Source: Candidatus Sulfotelmatobacter sp.
Lineage (GTDB): Bacteria; Acidobacteriota; Terriglobia; Terriglobales; Acidobacteriaceae
Assembly: GCA_036500765.1 (NCBI GenBank)
Contig: DASYBM010000004.1
Coordinates: 1,922,001 to 1,986,000 of the forward strand
Length of the DNA: 64,000 nucleotides
Direction: 5' to 3'
This document shows, piece by piece, positions 1 through 8,821 of this stretch (position 1 is the stretch's first letter; every line of letters begins with the position of its first letter). A program made the translations under genes and the position numbers. The notes beneath the pieces are model-generated. The model was not told where the DNA came from and did not search any database. It saw only the letters and a list, made by a program, of their open reading frames with translations.

Positions 1-774
1 TATCGAACTCTCTTCCCGGTGGTGGGCTGGCGTGGCATGTTCGTGGTGGGAGCGCTGCCCGCGTTTCTGGTTATTTATATTCGCACCAAGGTGGAGGAGT
101 CGCCGGCATGGCTGCAAGGGCGCGGCGCGGCGGGGTCGAAAGATCAGACGAATAAGAACATTTTCGGGTATCTCGGAACGTTTGCTTTCCTCATCGTGCT
201 GATGTTCGCGTTCAATTCCTTCAGTCACGGCACGCAGGATCTTTATCCGACCTTTCTAGAAAGAAATATGAAGTTCACACCCCAGGTGACAGGCCTGATC
301 GTAATCATCTACAACGTGGGAGCGCTGCTGGGCGGAATTTTGTTTGGAACGTGGTCGGAATACATTGGCCGGCGCAAGGCCATCGTGATCGCAGCCTTGC
401 TGGCGATTCCGGTAATCCCGCTATGGGCATATTCGCATACTGCGCCGATGCTGGCGTTGGGTGGATTTCTGATGCAGTTTATGGTGCAGGGAGCATGGGG
501 AGTAATTCCGGCACATTTGAACGAACTTTCGCCTCCGGCGGTGCGGGGCACGCTGCCGGGATTCGCGTATCAGATTGGCAATCTGCTTTCTTCGCGCAAT
601 TCCGTAATTCAAGCAAAGCTGGCGGAGAGCCGTTACGGGGGAAAATTTCCGCCCGTTCTGGCTTGGACGGTGCTGCTCATTGCCAGCGTGGTTGCGATTG
701 TTGCAGGCATTGGAACAGAACGGCGAGGTGCGGATTTATCGGAGACGAGTCGGCGGGGTAAAACGATTTTCTAA
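1..774 (+). CDS. MFS transporter, C-terminal part (cut by window edge)
   Basis: The reading frame is open from base 1, so the gene starts to the left of the window and about 257 residues are visible. They hold roughly seven hydrophobic segments. After the central loop comes an MFS loop motif of the G-x-x-x-(D/E)-x-x-G-R-R-x type, seen as GTWSEYIGRRKA. This is known in sugar/organic-acid MFS carriers (the sialate, shikimate and lactate type). I infer inner-membrane import of a small organic solute; the substrate cannot be told from this half. The stop is TAA at 772-774, and a GTGTGC/GCACAC hairpin (777-796) follows without a T tract. The next gene is 178 bp away on the same strand and looks independent. 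Confidence 0.85.
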   Translation, partial: YRTLFPVVGWRGMFVVGALPAFLVIYIRTKVEESPAWLQGRGAAGSKDQTNKNIFGYLGTFAFLIVLMFAFNSFSHGTQDLYPTFLERNMKFTPQVTGLIVIIYNVGALLGGILFGTWSEYIGRRKAIVIAALLAIPVIPLWAYSHTAPMLALGGFLMQFMVQGAWGVIPAHLNELSPPAVRGTLPGFAYQIGNLLSSRNSVIQAKLAESRYGGKFPPVLAWTVLLIASVVAIVAGIGTERRGADLSETSRRGKTIF

Positions 775-952
775 AGGTGTGCAAGAATTGGCACACTGGG
801 GACCGTGGCACTAAGGAAGGATTGTCAGGCGCTAATTCCTGTGTTACGGTAGGTTAAATTTCACGCCTTCGTAGATTTCATTCATGGGATCCCAGTTGTC
901 AGTTGCTCGTGTGTGAATGCGTGTATCGACGTGTACCTGAGGTAGCGCCACG

Positions 953-1450
953 ATGAAAGAAATTATGGAACCCGTACAGGCCGAAGAATCCTCTGAGAAG
1001 GAAAATTTCGCGAACCGCAAGCTGATTCGGCCCACGCTGCCGCGCGCAGAGAATTACAATAGCTATAACTCGGCTGCCATGCCGGCGCAGGAAAGACGCG
1101 AGCGCCCGGAGCTGCCCGAGCGCGGAGAGCGCATGGATCGAGTAGATCGTGGGGATCGTAGTGAGCGAGCCGACCGCAGCGAACGCGGCGATCGTTCAAT
1201 GGGCCCGGGCGGGGGCAAGAAGCCGGCGCCTCCCGACCAGACCAATGCGGAGAATTTCTATTATCAGAAGCAGATGCAGTCGCGGACTCCGATGGTGATC
1301 GTGCTGCAAGATGGCGAAGAAGTACGCGGCATTATCGAATGGTACGATCGGAATTGCATCAAAGTGAACCGCGATAATGGCGATGCGAATCTGATGATCT
1401 ACAAGCCGGCAATCAAATACATGTTTAAAGAAGGCGAGAACCAGCGCTAG
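953..1450 (+). CDS. hfq: Hfq-like RNA chaperone with long N-terminal RD-rich extension
   Basis: 165 residues, against about 70-100 for usual Hfq. The Sm fold is at the C-terminus (about residues 100-157). Sm1 reads [21 protein letters not shown] and resembles the Hfq strand pair around the conserved G-x-I-x-x-x-D. Sm2 reads [11 protein letters not shown] in place of the usual VYKHAIS, so the structural His of the YKH motif is Pro here. Residues 56-82 are a low-complexity run of ER/DR units (RxDR repeats), probably disordered and RNA-binding. Hfq pairs sRNAs with mRNAs in the cytoplasm. The ATG at 953 follows a GAGG at about 939; ATG 965 is an alternative. The gene seems monocistronic. It could instead be a distinct Sm-like protein. 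Confidence 0.8.
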   Translation: MKEIMEPVQAEESSEKENFANRKLIRPTLPRAENYNSYNSAAMPAQERRERPELPERGERMDRVDRGDRSERADRSERGDRSMGPGGGKKPAPPDQTNAENFYYQKQMQSRTPMVIVLQDGEEVRGIIEWYDRNCIKVNRDNGDANLMIYKPAIKYMFKEGENQR

Positions 1451-1463
1451 CGCCGAGGTCCAC

Positions 1464-1488
1464 TTCTCGCGCAGAGAACGCGCGAGAA
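1464..1488 (+). terminator. Hairpin downstream of the Hfq-like gene
   Basis: TTCTCGCGC (1464-1472) pairs perfectly with GCGCGAGAA (1480-1488) across a 7-nt loop, starting 13 bp after the stop codon. A T6 run occurs only at about 1509, not directly after the stem, so it may be a weak terminator or an mRNA-stabilising hairpin. Confidence 0.5.
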
Positions 1489-1541
1489 ATGGGGCGCCCG
1501 TTCCGCAGTTTTTTCTTACGTCGGGAGCTACAATAACTCCC

Positions 1542-3383
1542 ATGCCTCTCTCCCGTAGACGCTTTCTGCAATCGGCTGCGTTGGCATCAACCGCGAGCTT
1601 GCTTCCTGGCTTACGGCAGTCGGCCTTAGCTTTTCCCTCTTACGGAGCATCCCTTTCCGGAGCGTCCTCTTCCATTCGTTCGACCCCGCTGGACGAGTTC
1701 AGCTACGGCGACGTTGTTCTTCACAGCGAGCTGCATGAGGAACAACTGAAGCAGACTTTATCCGTGCTGATGGAGCTAAATGACGATGCGCTGTTGAAAC
1801 CGTTTCGCGCGATGGCTGGACAATCGGCTCCGGGCGAGGATTTGGGCGGATGGTACCGCTACGATCCTGACAACGATCAACGCAAGTTCGACTCGGGGTT
1901 CGCGCCGGGATCGACGTTTGGACAGTGGGTATCGGCGCTGTCGCGGATGTATGCCATCACCGGATCGCAGGCGGCGCGGGAGAAAGTGTTGCGGCTGAAC
2001 CGGCTTTACGCGCAGACCATCGACGGACAGTTTTACGAGAAGACCCGCTTCCCTGCTTATACCTACGACAAGCTGGTGTGTGGGCTGATGGATTCGCATA
2101 AGTTTGCCGGGGATCCGGATGCATTCAAGATTCTGGAAAAAAGCAGCGACACGGCGCTGCCGCATCTTCCCGGCAAGGCGATTGAGCATGGACAGGTCTG
2201 GCGACCGGGCAAAGACGAGTCGTTTACCTGGGACGAGTCGTACACGATGCCGGAGAATCTTTTTCTGGCGTACCAGCGCGGCGCGGGAGAACGGTATCGC
2301 AAGCTGGGCGTGCAGTATTTGAATGACACATTTTTCGACCGCCTGGCGGCGGGAAAAAATGACTTGGCAGGGCGGCATGCCTATAGCCACGTGAATGCGC
2401 TCAGTTCGGCGATGCAAGCCTATCTGACGACAGCGAGCGAGAAGCATCTGCAGGCGGCGAAGAATGGTTTCGCTATCGTCGCAGCGCAGAGTTTCGCGAC
2501 CGGCGGTTGGGGGCCGGATGAGCAACTGCGTGCCACTGGCAGCTCCGACATTTACGACAGCCTTACGAAGACTCACAACAGCTTTGAAACGCCTTGCGGA
2601 TCGTACGCCCACTTCAAGGTTACGCGCTATCTGCTGCGCGTGACGGGCGACTCGAGCTATGGCGATAGCATGGAGCGCGTGATGTACAACACCGTGCTCG
2701 GCGCGAAGCCGCTCCACGCCGACGGGACCGCCTACTATTATTCAGACTACAACTTCAAGGGGCGCAAGGTTTATTCGGATCATCGCTGGCCATGCTGCTC
2801 GGGGACGCTTCCGCAGGTGGTTGCCGATTATCGGATCAATACTTACTTTCGCGATCCGCGCGGAGTGTATGTGAATCTCTACATTCCTTCGACGCTGCGC
2901 TGGATGCGGGACGGGGCGCAGCTCGAATTGACGCAGGAGAGCGAGTATCCGTATGACTCGCACGTGCAGTTTAAAGTGAAGACGTCGAAGGCTGCGGAGT
3001 TTGCCGTGAATTTGCGGATTCCAGCGTGGGCAGAGGGAGCGTCGTTCGCCGTGAACGGCAAGCGGGAGGCCGCGCAGGCTGGGAGTTTCGCGCAGGTACA
3101 GCGCTCGTGGAAGAATGGCGACCGCATTGATCTCGAGCTTCCAATGACGACGCGGCTGGAAGCGATTGATGCGCAACATCCCGACACGGTCGCCGTGATG
3201 GTGGGGCCGCTGGTGCTGTTTGGGGATCAAGTTCGCGGGCTGACGCGAGCGAATCTCTTAGCTGCGAAGCGCATGGCGCCCGGGATATGGCATGTGTCGC
3301 CAGATGGCAATATCGTGATGAAGATGCTGTCTTGGACGTTGATCGAGGATCAGTCATATACGACGTATTTTCGAGTCACGTAG
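1542..3383 (+). CDS. Tat-exported GH127-type (DUF1680) glycoside hydrolase
   Basis: 613 residues. The N-terminus MPLSRRRFLQSAALAS is a twin-arginine signal, so the protein is folded and then exported. The body matches the beta-L-arabinofuranosidase (GH127/DUF1680) family: an alpha/alpha barrel, then a beta-sandwich from about residue 440. Visible family signatures are FETPCGSYAHFK (Glu349, Cys352), the block SMERVMYNTVLGAKPL, and WPCCSGTLPQ with paired Cys418-Cys419. In characterised GH127 enzymes a Glu and three Cys bind zinc and one Cys is the nucleophile. Here the first Glu and Cys are three apart (ExxC) rather than two, so this may be a separate subfamily. The likely role is trimming arabinose-containing plant polysaccharide outside the inner membrane. 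It stands alone; the next gene is convergent. Confidence 0.8.
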   Translation: MPLSRRRFLQSAALASTASLLPGLRQSALAFPSYGASLSGASSSIRSTPLDEFSYGDVVLHSELHEEQLKQTLSVLMELNDDALLKPFRAMAGQSAPGEDLGGWYRYDPDNDQRKFDSGFAPGSTFGQWVSALSRMYAITGSQAAREKVLRLNRLYAQTIDGQFYEKTRFPAYTYDKLVCGLMDSHKFAGDPDAFKILEKSSDTALPHLPGKAIEHGQVWRPGKDESFTWDESYTMPENLFLAYQRGAGERYRKLGVQYLNDTFFDRLAAGKNDLAGRHAYSHVNALSSAMQAYLTTASEKHLQAAKNGFAIVAAQSFATGGWGPDEQLRATGSSDIYDSLTKTHNSFETPCGSYAHFKVTRYLLRVTGDSSYGDSMERVMYNTVLGAKPLHADGTAYYYSDYNFKGRKVYSDHRWPCCSGTLPQVVADYRINTYFRDPRGVYVNLYIPSTLRWMRDGAQLELTQESEYPYDSHVQFKVKTSKAAEFAVNLRIPAWAEGASFAVNGKREAAQAGSFAQVQRSWKNGDRIDLELPMTTRLEAIDAQHPDTVAVMVGPLVLFGDQVRGLTRANLLAAKRMAPGIWHVSPDGNIVMKMLSWTLIEDQSYTTYFRVT

Positions 3384-3482
3384 GTTTGTCAGAGGTTTTG
3401 GAGGCGGCCGCCTTTGGCCCTCGCATGAACCCCACGAAAAAGGCTCCCACGAATGTCGCCTGCGGACCCAACTTCCATAACT

Positions 3483-3971
3483 CTAATTTAATGGGCTGCC
3501 GCAGGTTGTCGCCACGTAGCTGATATTAGGTCCGATCCAGTGAACCCCGACGCGAGTTACAAATTGACCTTTTGGGCAATCGAGGTTCTTGTCGCCTTTG
3601 TCATTAGGGAGCTTCTCACCTTGCGGGTTGGATGAATAGATTTCTCCCTGGGACCCGTTCTTCAAGGCTCCGCTCAAGTCCGCAAATTTGTCCTTGGTGA
3701 GCCGTTCGACTATCGGATCAGCCTTCGTTCTTATAAGCGCGAGCTGTTCCTGGCCCGCTCTTTCAAGTTGCGCCTTGGCTTCTTTCACAAATGGATCGAG
3801 AGCGCGGACTTCGTCCGTTAGCTCTTTCACATTTGCCGCTTCAACTTTGACCCAGCTTCCTAGGCCGGCAACCGAGATGCCTAAGAACAATGCAACGGTT
3901 GCCGCAAGGTTGAACCTCGACTCAAGCTTCTCAACACGTTTCTCAAGTGCTTGGAGCCTGTCTTCAGGCAT
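3483..3971 (-). CDS. Unknown membrane-anchored coiled-coil protein
   Basis: 162 residues, not recognised. The N-terminus (residues 1-20, RLQALEKRVEKLESR) is a short heptad coiled coil. One hydrophobic segment follows (about 22-42), then a charged helical stretch (48-95). The C-terminal segment is small and cysteine-containing, LDCPKGQFVTRVGVHW ... ATTCG, and looks like a mini beta domain closed by a Cys pair. I infer a single-pass protein with the C-terminus outside the cytoplasm. It lies 54 bp downstream of the Sel1-like gene on the same strand and may be co-transcribed with it. Its 3' end faces the GH127 gene. Confidence 0.55.
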   Translation of the reverse strand: MPEDRLQALEKRVEKLESRFNLAATVALFLGISVAGLGSWVKVEAANVKELTDEVRALDPFVKEAKAQLERAGQEQLALIRTKADPIVERLTKDKFADLSGALKNGSQGEIYSSNPQGEKLPNDKGDKNLDCPKGQFVTRVGVHWIGPNISYVATTCGSPLN

Positions 3972-4025
3972 TTTGATTCGCCTCCTCTGATTCTCAATTC
4001 GGAATATAGCGCTAGTCGGCGTTTC

Positions 4026-4988
4026 CTAGTTGCCAACTTGGAATAGGATTCCCCGTGCATCACCAGCCAGAGGAGGTCTTTTGTCGCACTTGAAATTCGA
4101 TTGGACACCCTCTAAGGCGCCCTTGCCTCTCCGCGTAACGTGAAGGTCCACCCGCACGACTCCGAAGAAGGAATTCTCGGAGGTATCGTAATGGAGTGGC
4201 AGGTAATCCGGTGTATAGCCCCCGATGACCAAAGTAAGCACGTCGGTTAGGTCGGCGTACCACAGTCCCCCTACCAACTCGCAAGCTGGATTGTTGTAGT
4301 TGTGGCTTTGACACTGCTCGTATGAATAACCCCAACCGTTGTTGTGCCACGCAACGGCATGTCCCCATGCATCCGCGGCCCCTATTTGGTAAATTAGGCT
4401 GCCGCTCGTGTCGTAGGAGGGCGCGTTGTTGTAGTCGCCTTTCGCCACGTTGCTGGGAAGTCCTACTTGGCAATCGTACAGGCCCGCCAACTCCTCCTCG
4501 ATGAGTCGGATTTGGCCGGGCTGGTACTTTTGTTGCGCCGATTTCCTCAAGAGATCTCTGGCATGCGTAAATTTGGCCGTAATACAGGCCTGATACTGTT
4601 CCGTGGGTTTGTCGTTGCACATTCCTGAATATGTCAGTAGGAACTCTGCATACATCATTTGCCCGCGCGGGTCTCCTAACTTCGCGGCTTTTTCGTACAG
4701 GGCGGCGGCGTGCCCTATGGTCTCTCCAGAAAATCTGGTGCCTTCGCAAGAGGGGCATTGCTTATCCTCGTCACGTGGCCTAATCAAGTCATCAGCTTCA
4801 GCAACCAGCTTGGCAGCGGAAGCCACGGTACCAGCTGCATTGGCAGCCTTGGCGGCAGGCCGATGCTGAGAGGGCGATTTTTCCGGAGTCGTCGGAGCGC
4901 TCTGCCCGTAAGTGAAGGCAGAATGTACCGCGATCATCACAGCCACTGCTATAACGCCGGCGTTGTTAACCCTTTGCGACAGAAACAT
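4026..4988 (-). CDS. Secreted protein with Sel1/TPR-like repeat, unknown function
   Basis: With the ATG at 4988 the product is 320 residues. It opens with a signal peptide (FLSQRVNNAGVIAVAVMIAV ... AFTYGQS). This start follows a GGGAGAGG ribosome site; a longer open frame to 5183 would run into the divergent gene. Residues about 90-120 (GHAAALYEKAAKLGDPRGQ) match one Sel1-like helical repeat, preceded by a CPSC pair. The C-terminal half is rich in Tyr, Asn and Trp and carries several Cys; I do not recognise it. Sel1 repeats are protein-binding scaffolds, so an envelope adaptor is possible. It is divergent from a ToxR/CadC-type regulator, which may control it. Confidence 0.6.
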   Translation of the reverse strand: MFLSQRVNNAGVIAVAVMIAVHSAFTYGQSAPTTPEKSPSQHRPAAKAANAAGTVASAAKLVAEADDLIRPRDEDKQCPSCEGTRFSGETIGHAAALYEKAAKLGDPRGQMMYAEFLLTYSGMCNDKPTEQYQACITAKFTHARDLLRKSAQQKYQPGQIRLIEEELAGLYDCQVGLPSNVAKGDYNNAPSYDTSGSLIYQIGAADAWGHAVAWHNNGWGYSYEQCQSHNYNNPACELVGGLWYADLTDVLTLVIGGYTPDYLPLHYDTSENSFFGVVRVDLHVTRRGKGALEGVQSNFKCDKRPPLAGDARGILFQVGN

Positions 4989-5165
4989 TTTCCTCTCCCG
5001 AAAGCATTTATTTTGTCTACTTCCAAACTTGCTTGTGCTTGGCAAGACACAACCGCGCACGCTCCGATGGTCTTCGCAGGTCGTCTTGCCTTGCCTCCGA
5101 CTTGCTGCGACAATGAACTCCCCGTCGTTGAAAGTCTTTACCGGAACCTTACGTTTTCTTGAAAT

Positions 5166-7118
5166 ATGGCCGCCCCGAACCAAACCGCTCCTTGCCAGTG
5201 CTATTGCTTTGGCGATTTTCTGCTCGACACGGGAGCGCGGTCGCTAACATCGCGGAATGAGACTATCCCGCTGACGCTGAAGGAGTTCGACACGCTAGTC
5301 GTCCTGGTCGAGTCGGCTGGGCAGGCGGTCGAAAAGGAATTCTTGATCAGCCGGGTGTGGCCGGACAGCTTTGTCGGCGATGGCAGCCTCGCCAAGAATA
5401 TTTCTATCTTGCGAAAGCACATTGGGGCCGAAGCGATCCAGACGGTGCCGAAACATGGCTACCGTTTCGCCGCGCCGGTTTCACTGGCTTCGACGCCTGT
5501 CAGAATTCCGGAGAATCGGATTGTCGAGCCCAAGGATACGGACCTGCGCCTGATCGCGCCGCCGCCGAGCTTGGCTCGTTCCCGCCGCGCCTGGCTGGTC
5601 GGAGCGGGCGTCGTGTGCATAGTTCTGCTTCTTGCGGCACCCGCTGTCTTGCGTTGGCACCTTTGGTCCGCCGAACTCGCGAACCAAAACCCGGCCCGGG
5701 TCGCGGTGCTGCCGTTTCGCAACCTCTCTGCCGCATCCGGCAATGACTACTTTTCCGACGGCATCGCGGAAGAGCTAATCACCGCCTTGGGCCAGATTGA
5801 TGGGGAACGCCTGCGGGTTTTGGCCAACGGGAGTTCGGGCGAATACAAGGCGACGAACAAGAGCCTTTTGCGGGTTGCCAAGGAATTGAATGTTCAATTT
5901 CTGCTCCAGGGCACGGTCGCGCTGCAGAATAAACAGGTGGACGTCAACGTTCATTTGGTGAGAGCTGCAGACCAAAGCGTGATGTGGGCAGCGAAGTATT
6001 CGCGGCCAATCGCGGAGCTTCCCCGCATTCAGACCGAAATTACGGAGTCGATAGCCCGCGAAGTAGAAGCGCGCCTCCTCCCGGATGCCGTCTCATCGCG
6101 GCAGCGCCAGACTCTTGACCCCCTTGCCTACGATGCCTACCTTCATGGCCGAATGGACTTGGAGCACAAGAATCCGGCAGCGTCGCAGAAGGCGTTGGAA
6201 GAGTTTCGACAGGTAACCGTTCTTGACTCGAAATACGCGCCCGCTTACGCTGGCATTGCCGAGACATACATAAATCTGGCGGGCAATACGCCCACTCAGG
6301 CCGCCTATGCCTACGCCAAAGAGGCTGCGCTTACCGCCATTCGGCTAGACGAACACCTGGCCGAAGCGCATCGTGATCTTGCGTGGATTCTGGACAACAA
6401 TGAATCCGATAGGCCGGGCGCAAGGCGGGAATACCAGCGCGCACTTCAACTCAACCCTAGCGACGCGCGTTCTCACCATTGGTTTGCCCAGTACCTAGTG
6501 GCGCAGCAACAGCCGCAGGAGGCTTTGCGCGAGGCGAAGACCGGGCTCGATTTGGACCCAATTTCCTTGTCATCGAATTACAACTACGCCTTCATGCTGA
6601 TCGAGGCGGGTCAGTACGACGCCGCGATTGCGCACCTTGAGCATCTGCGGCTGCGCGAACCGGAGAACGAAGTGGTCTATGGGTATCTGGGAATCGCTTA
6701 TGATCGGAAACACTTGGAAGAAAAATCGGCGGAGTCCTTTCAGCGCGCCGCCGATTTGAGCGGACTTCACAAGCAGTATGAGGCGAACGTCGCCAGAAGT
6801 CTGGCGCTTGCCGGCAAAACCGCAAACGCTAGGGCAATCGTATCGAGGCTGCAAGGAGAGATGGACAGAGGAATCTGGATGCCGGCGGTCAATCTCTCGC
6901 TCGCATATTTTGCGCTCGGAGACCAGCCGCGGGGATTTTCGTTGTTGCGAAAGGCTCTTCAAGAGCACTCGTGCACGGCCATCGAACTCGACTACGAGCC
7001 CATGTTTGTAGCTCAGAAAAGCGATCCCCGGTTAGTTGCCCTTCGCGATCAATTTCACTTGAGAGGCCCATTTGAAAGCGCGCCCGACTCCTCAACAGGG
7101 CATGCAGAATCTCGCTAA
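5166..7118 (+). CDS. CadC/ToxR-type winged-helix regulator with TM segment and TPR domain
   Basis: 650 residues. Residues about 14-105 are an OmpR/PhoB-type winged helix (Trans_reg_C): FGDFLLDTGARSL, PLTLKEFDTLVVL, then SILRKHIG ... IQTVPKHGYRF. A single membrane segment lies at 143-163. Next comes a TolB/adenylate-cyclase-associated-like domain starting RVAVLPFRNLSAASGNDYFSDGIAEEL (179 on). From about 310 to the end are tandem TPRs. This layout is known for membrane-bound one-component regulators that sense outside or envelope signals and bind DNA directly. The divergent Sel1-like gene (4026-4988) is a plausible target through the 177-bp spacer. Its signal is unknown. Confidence 0.85.
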   Translation: MAAPNQTAPCQCYCFGDFLLDTGARSLTSRNETIPLTLKEFDTLVVLVESAGQAVEKEFLISRVWPDSFVGDGSLAKNISILRKHIGAEAIQTVPKHGYRFAAPVSLASTPVRIPENRIVEPKDTDLRLIAPPPSLARSRRAWLVGAGVVCIVLLLAAPAVLRWHLWSAELANQNPARVAVLPFRNLSAASGNDYFSDGIAEELITALGQIDGERLRVLANGSSGEYKATNKSLLRVAKELNVQFLLQGTVALQNKQVDVNVHLVRAADQSVMWAAKYSRPIAELPRIQTEITESIAREVEARLLPDAVSSRQRQTLDPLAYDAYLHGRMDLEHKNPAASQKALEEFRQVTVLDSKYAPAYAGIAETYINLAGNTPTQAAYAYAKEAALTAIRLDEHLAEAHRDLAWILDNNESDRPGARREYQRALQLNPSDARSHHWFAQYLVAQQQPQEALREAKTGLDLDPISLSSNYNYAFMLIEAGQYDAAIAHLEHLRLREPENEVVYGYLGIAYDRKHLEEKSAESFQRAADLSGLHKQYEANVARSLALAGKTANARAIVSRLQGEMDRGIWMPAVNLSLAYFALGDQPRGFSLLRKALQEHSCTAIELDYEPMFVAQKSDPRLVALRDQFHLRGPFESAPDSSTGHAESR

Positions 7119-7218
7119 CCCCGTTTACGGGCTAGATGCTCCCGTTGACAATCTTACTTATCTTCCTTAGCATCAATAACTTGAAGCGCCATTTTTGATC
7201 CTGCACGCGGAGCCGCTT

Positions 7219-7488
7219 GTGATTAAGCTCGATATTATTAACGAAGTGGTGGCCAAGACGGGCATTACCAAGACCAAGGCCGAGCTGGCCGTGGAGACGG
7301 TCTTTGAAAGTATGAAGAAGGCTCTGGCCGGCGGCAATCGCATTGAGCTGCGGGGATTTGGCGTGTTCAATGTGCGTCCGCGCAAGACTGGCATCGGGCG
7401 CAATCCACGCACGGGCGCTGAAGTTTCGATTCCACCTGGAAGGGCTGTGCGCTTCAAGCCGGGGAAAGAATTGCAGTCGATCGACTGA
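7219..7488 (+). CDS. HU/IHF-family DNA-binding protein
   Basis: 89 residues, the normal HU length. I chose the GTG at 7219 because GGAG sits 6 bases before it and the protein then begins VIKLDIINEVVAKTG as in family members. An upstream TTG at 7195 would add eight unconserved residues. The DNA-binding arm shows the signature GFGVFNVRPRKTGIGRNPRTG, with the conserved Pro in the intercalating arm, and ends FKPGKEL. HU dimers bend and compact DNA in the nucleoid. The gene is alone; a perfect 8-bp hairpin follows at 7538. Confidence 0.95.
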   Translation: MIKLDIINEVVAKTGITKTKAELAVETVFESMKKALAGGNRIELRGFGVFNVRPRKTGIGRNPRTGAEVSIPPGRAVRFKPGKELQSID

Positions 7489-7537
7489 GCCGGTGCTCCG
7501 CCGCGCTGAAGCCGGCTTCCTTTCGCCCGTCTTTTGC

Positions 7538-7557
7538 GATATGCCTGAAGGCATATC
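7538..7557 (+). terminator. Perfect 8-bp stem with TGAA loop after HU
   Basis: GATATGCC, loop TGAA, GGCATATC: a perfect stem-loop 50 bp after the HU stop. No T run follows, so it may be a REP-like hairpin that protects mRNA ends rather than an intrinsic terminator. Confidence 0.45.
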
Positions 7558-7678
7558 CTGATACGAATCGCTCTGATCGGAGAATTGTCCGCCCCGGAGC
7601 AGCTGTCCCCACACAAAGCTCTCCATCGTAGTAGCATCAGAAAAGGGTCCCGAACGTCGGGGTGCCCCGCCCAGAATC

Positions 7679-8701
7679 ATGTCGGACCTGAATTCGCCGC
7701 TTTCGTCAGAGTCGCAATCATCGTCGAGCACGCTTGAGTACTATCACGCGCTACCGAAACCTGCTGGCAAGCCGCCGCGGGAGCGCTATTGGCTGCATGC
7801 GTTGCTTTTTCTGGGCACCGTTTTCACGACTCTGGTAGTGGGCGCGCGGATGGAGTTCAACTTTCTGCATAATTTGCCGCCGTTTGCCGCCGCTGACGAA
7901 TGGCTTCCCTTCTTCCCTTTGGGATGGATCGTGGCGCAACCGTCGCGGCTGCTGCTGGGCGTTCCGTTTTCGGGGACGCTGTTGCTTATCCTGTTCACGC
8001 ATGAGATGGGGCACTATCTATTCTGTCGCTACTACGGAGTGCGGGCGACGCTTCCCTTTTTTATCCCAGCGCCTACGCTGATCGGGACGCTGGGCGCAGT
8101 GATTCGGATCAAGTCGCCGATCCGGACCCGCGCCGCGCTGTTTGATATCGGCATCGCAGGGCCGATCGCGGGATTTGTCGTGGCCGTCGCGGCGCTGGGG
8201 GTGGCGCTGAATCTTTCGAAGCCGCTTCCGCATGGCATTGGACCTTCGGATTTGCGATTGGGATTTCCGGCGATTTTCTATTTCATGCATGATCTGCTGC
8301 GCAGCGTTGTTCCGGGCCACGCCATTGCGGAGTTGCCTTTGAGCCGGGTCTACCTGCACCCAGTGGCTGTTGCCGCCTGGGTGGGGATGTTTGCGACTGC
8401 GTTGAACCTGCTGCCCAGCAGCCAGTTAGATGGCGGGCACATCGTTTATGCGCTGGCGCCGCGAGCGCATCGTATTATTTCGTGGATGACGGTCATCGCC
8501 CTGGTCTTTCTGGGCCGCGCGAATATGAGTTGGCGAGTCTGGGCCGGGCTGCTCATTGTGATGAATGTGATGACCTACCGTCAGCAACAGGCACCCGAGT
8601 ATCCGCTGCTTCCCGTCAGCCGGTGGCCGCTAGCCGTGCTGGCGATCATCATGCTAGCGTTGACATTCACTATCTCGCCGTTTCAGATGGCCTGGCGATA
8701 G
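7679..8701 (+). CDS. Site-2 protease-like M50 membrane metallopeptidase
   Basis: 340 residues, polytopic. The zinc site HEMGH is at 108-112 within a membrane segment, and the third ligand sits in SSQLDGGHIVYAL (Asp251). Both are typical of site-2 protease-family enzymes. Between them lies ALFDIGIAGPIAGFVVAV, the conserved GxxG segment next to the active site. There is no PDZ domain, so it is the compact class. Family members cut transmembrane segments, for example of anti-sigma factors; the substrate here is unknown. The first 35 residues are Ser-rich and cytosolic. It is monocistronic, with no partner nearby. Confidence 0.85.
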   Translation: MSDLNSPLSSESQSSSSTLEYYHALPKPAGKPPRERYWLHALLFLGTVFTTLVVGARMEFNFLHNLPPFAAADEWLPFFPLGWIVAQPSRLLLGVPFSGTLLLILFTHEMGHYLFCRYYGVRATLPFFIPAPTLIGTLGAVIRIKSPIRTRAALFDIGIAGPIAGFVVAVAALGVALNLSKPLPHGIGPSDLRLGFPAIFYFMHDLLRSVVPGHAIAELPLSRVYLHPVAVAAWVGMFATALNLLPSSQLDGGHIVYALAPRAHRIISWMTVIALVFLGRANMSWRVWAGLLIVMNVMTYRQQQAPEYPLLPVSRWPLAVLAIIMLALTFTISPFQMAWR

Positions 8702-8735
8702 TCATCGACGCAAGCCTGTAAATCTGTCGAGCTTT

Positions 8736-8821
8736 TCTCGGTCAGGCTTTCTCTCTCGCAATCTCGGTCAAGCTTTCTCGAGTTAACCGGCCTCGAGTTA
8801 ACCGGCTTCGAATTAACCAAG
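8736..8821 (+). repeat. Two sets of direct repeats upstream of the secreted protein gene
   Basis: An 18-bp direct repeat TCTCGGTCARGCTTTCTC occurs at 8736-8753 and 8762-8779 (26-bp period). A 15-bp tandem TCGAGTTAACCGGCY follows directly at 8778-8792 and 8793-8807, with a degraded third copy at 8808-8821. TATTAATATT at 8822-8831 is a possible -10 region. The next gene starts at 8906 with a good AAGGAG site. Confidence 0.7.

Noticed and set aside
1776-2717. 313-residue open frame antisense to the GH127 gene
   Set aside because: A frame shadow in GC-rich DNA: Arg/His-rich, no family resemblance, no ribosome site.
7132-7731. 199-residue minus-strand open frame over HU
   Set aside because: It overlaps the HU gene completely and has no recognisable domain.
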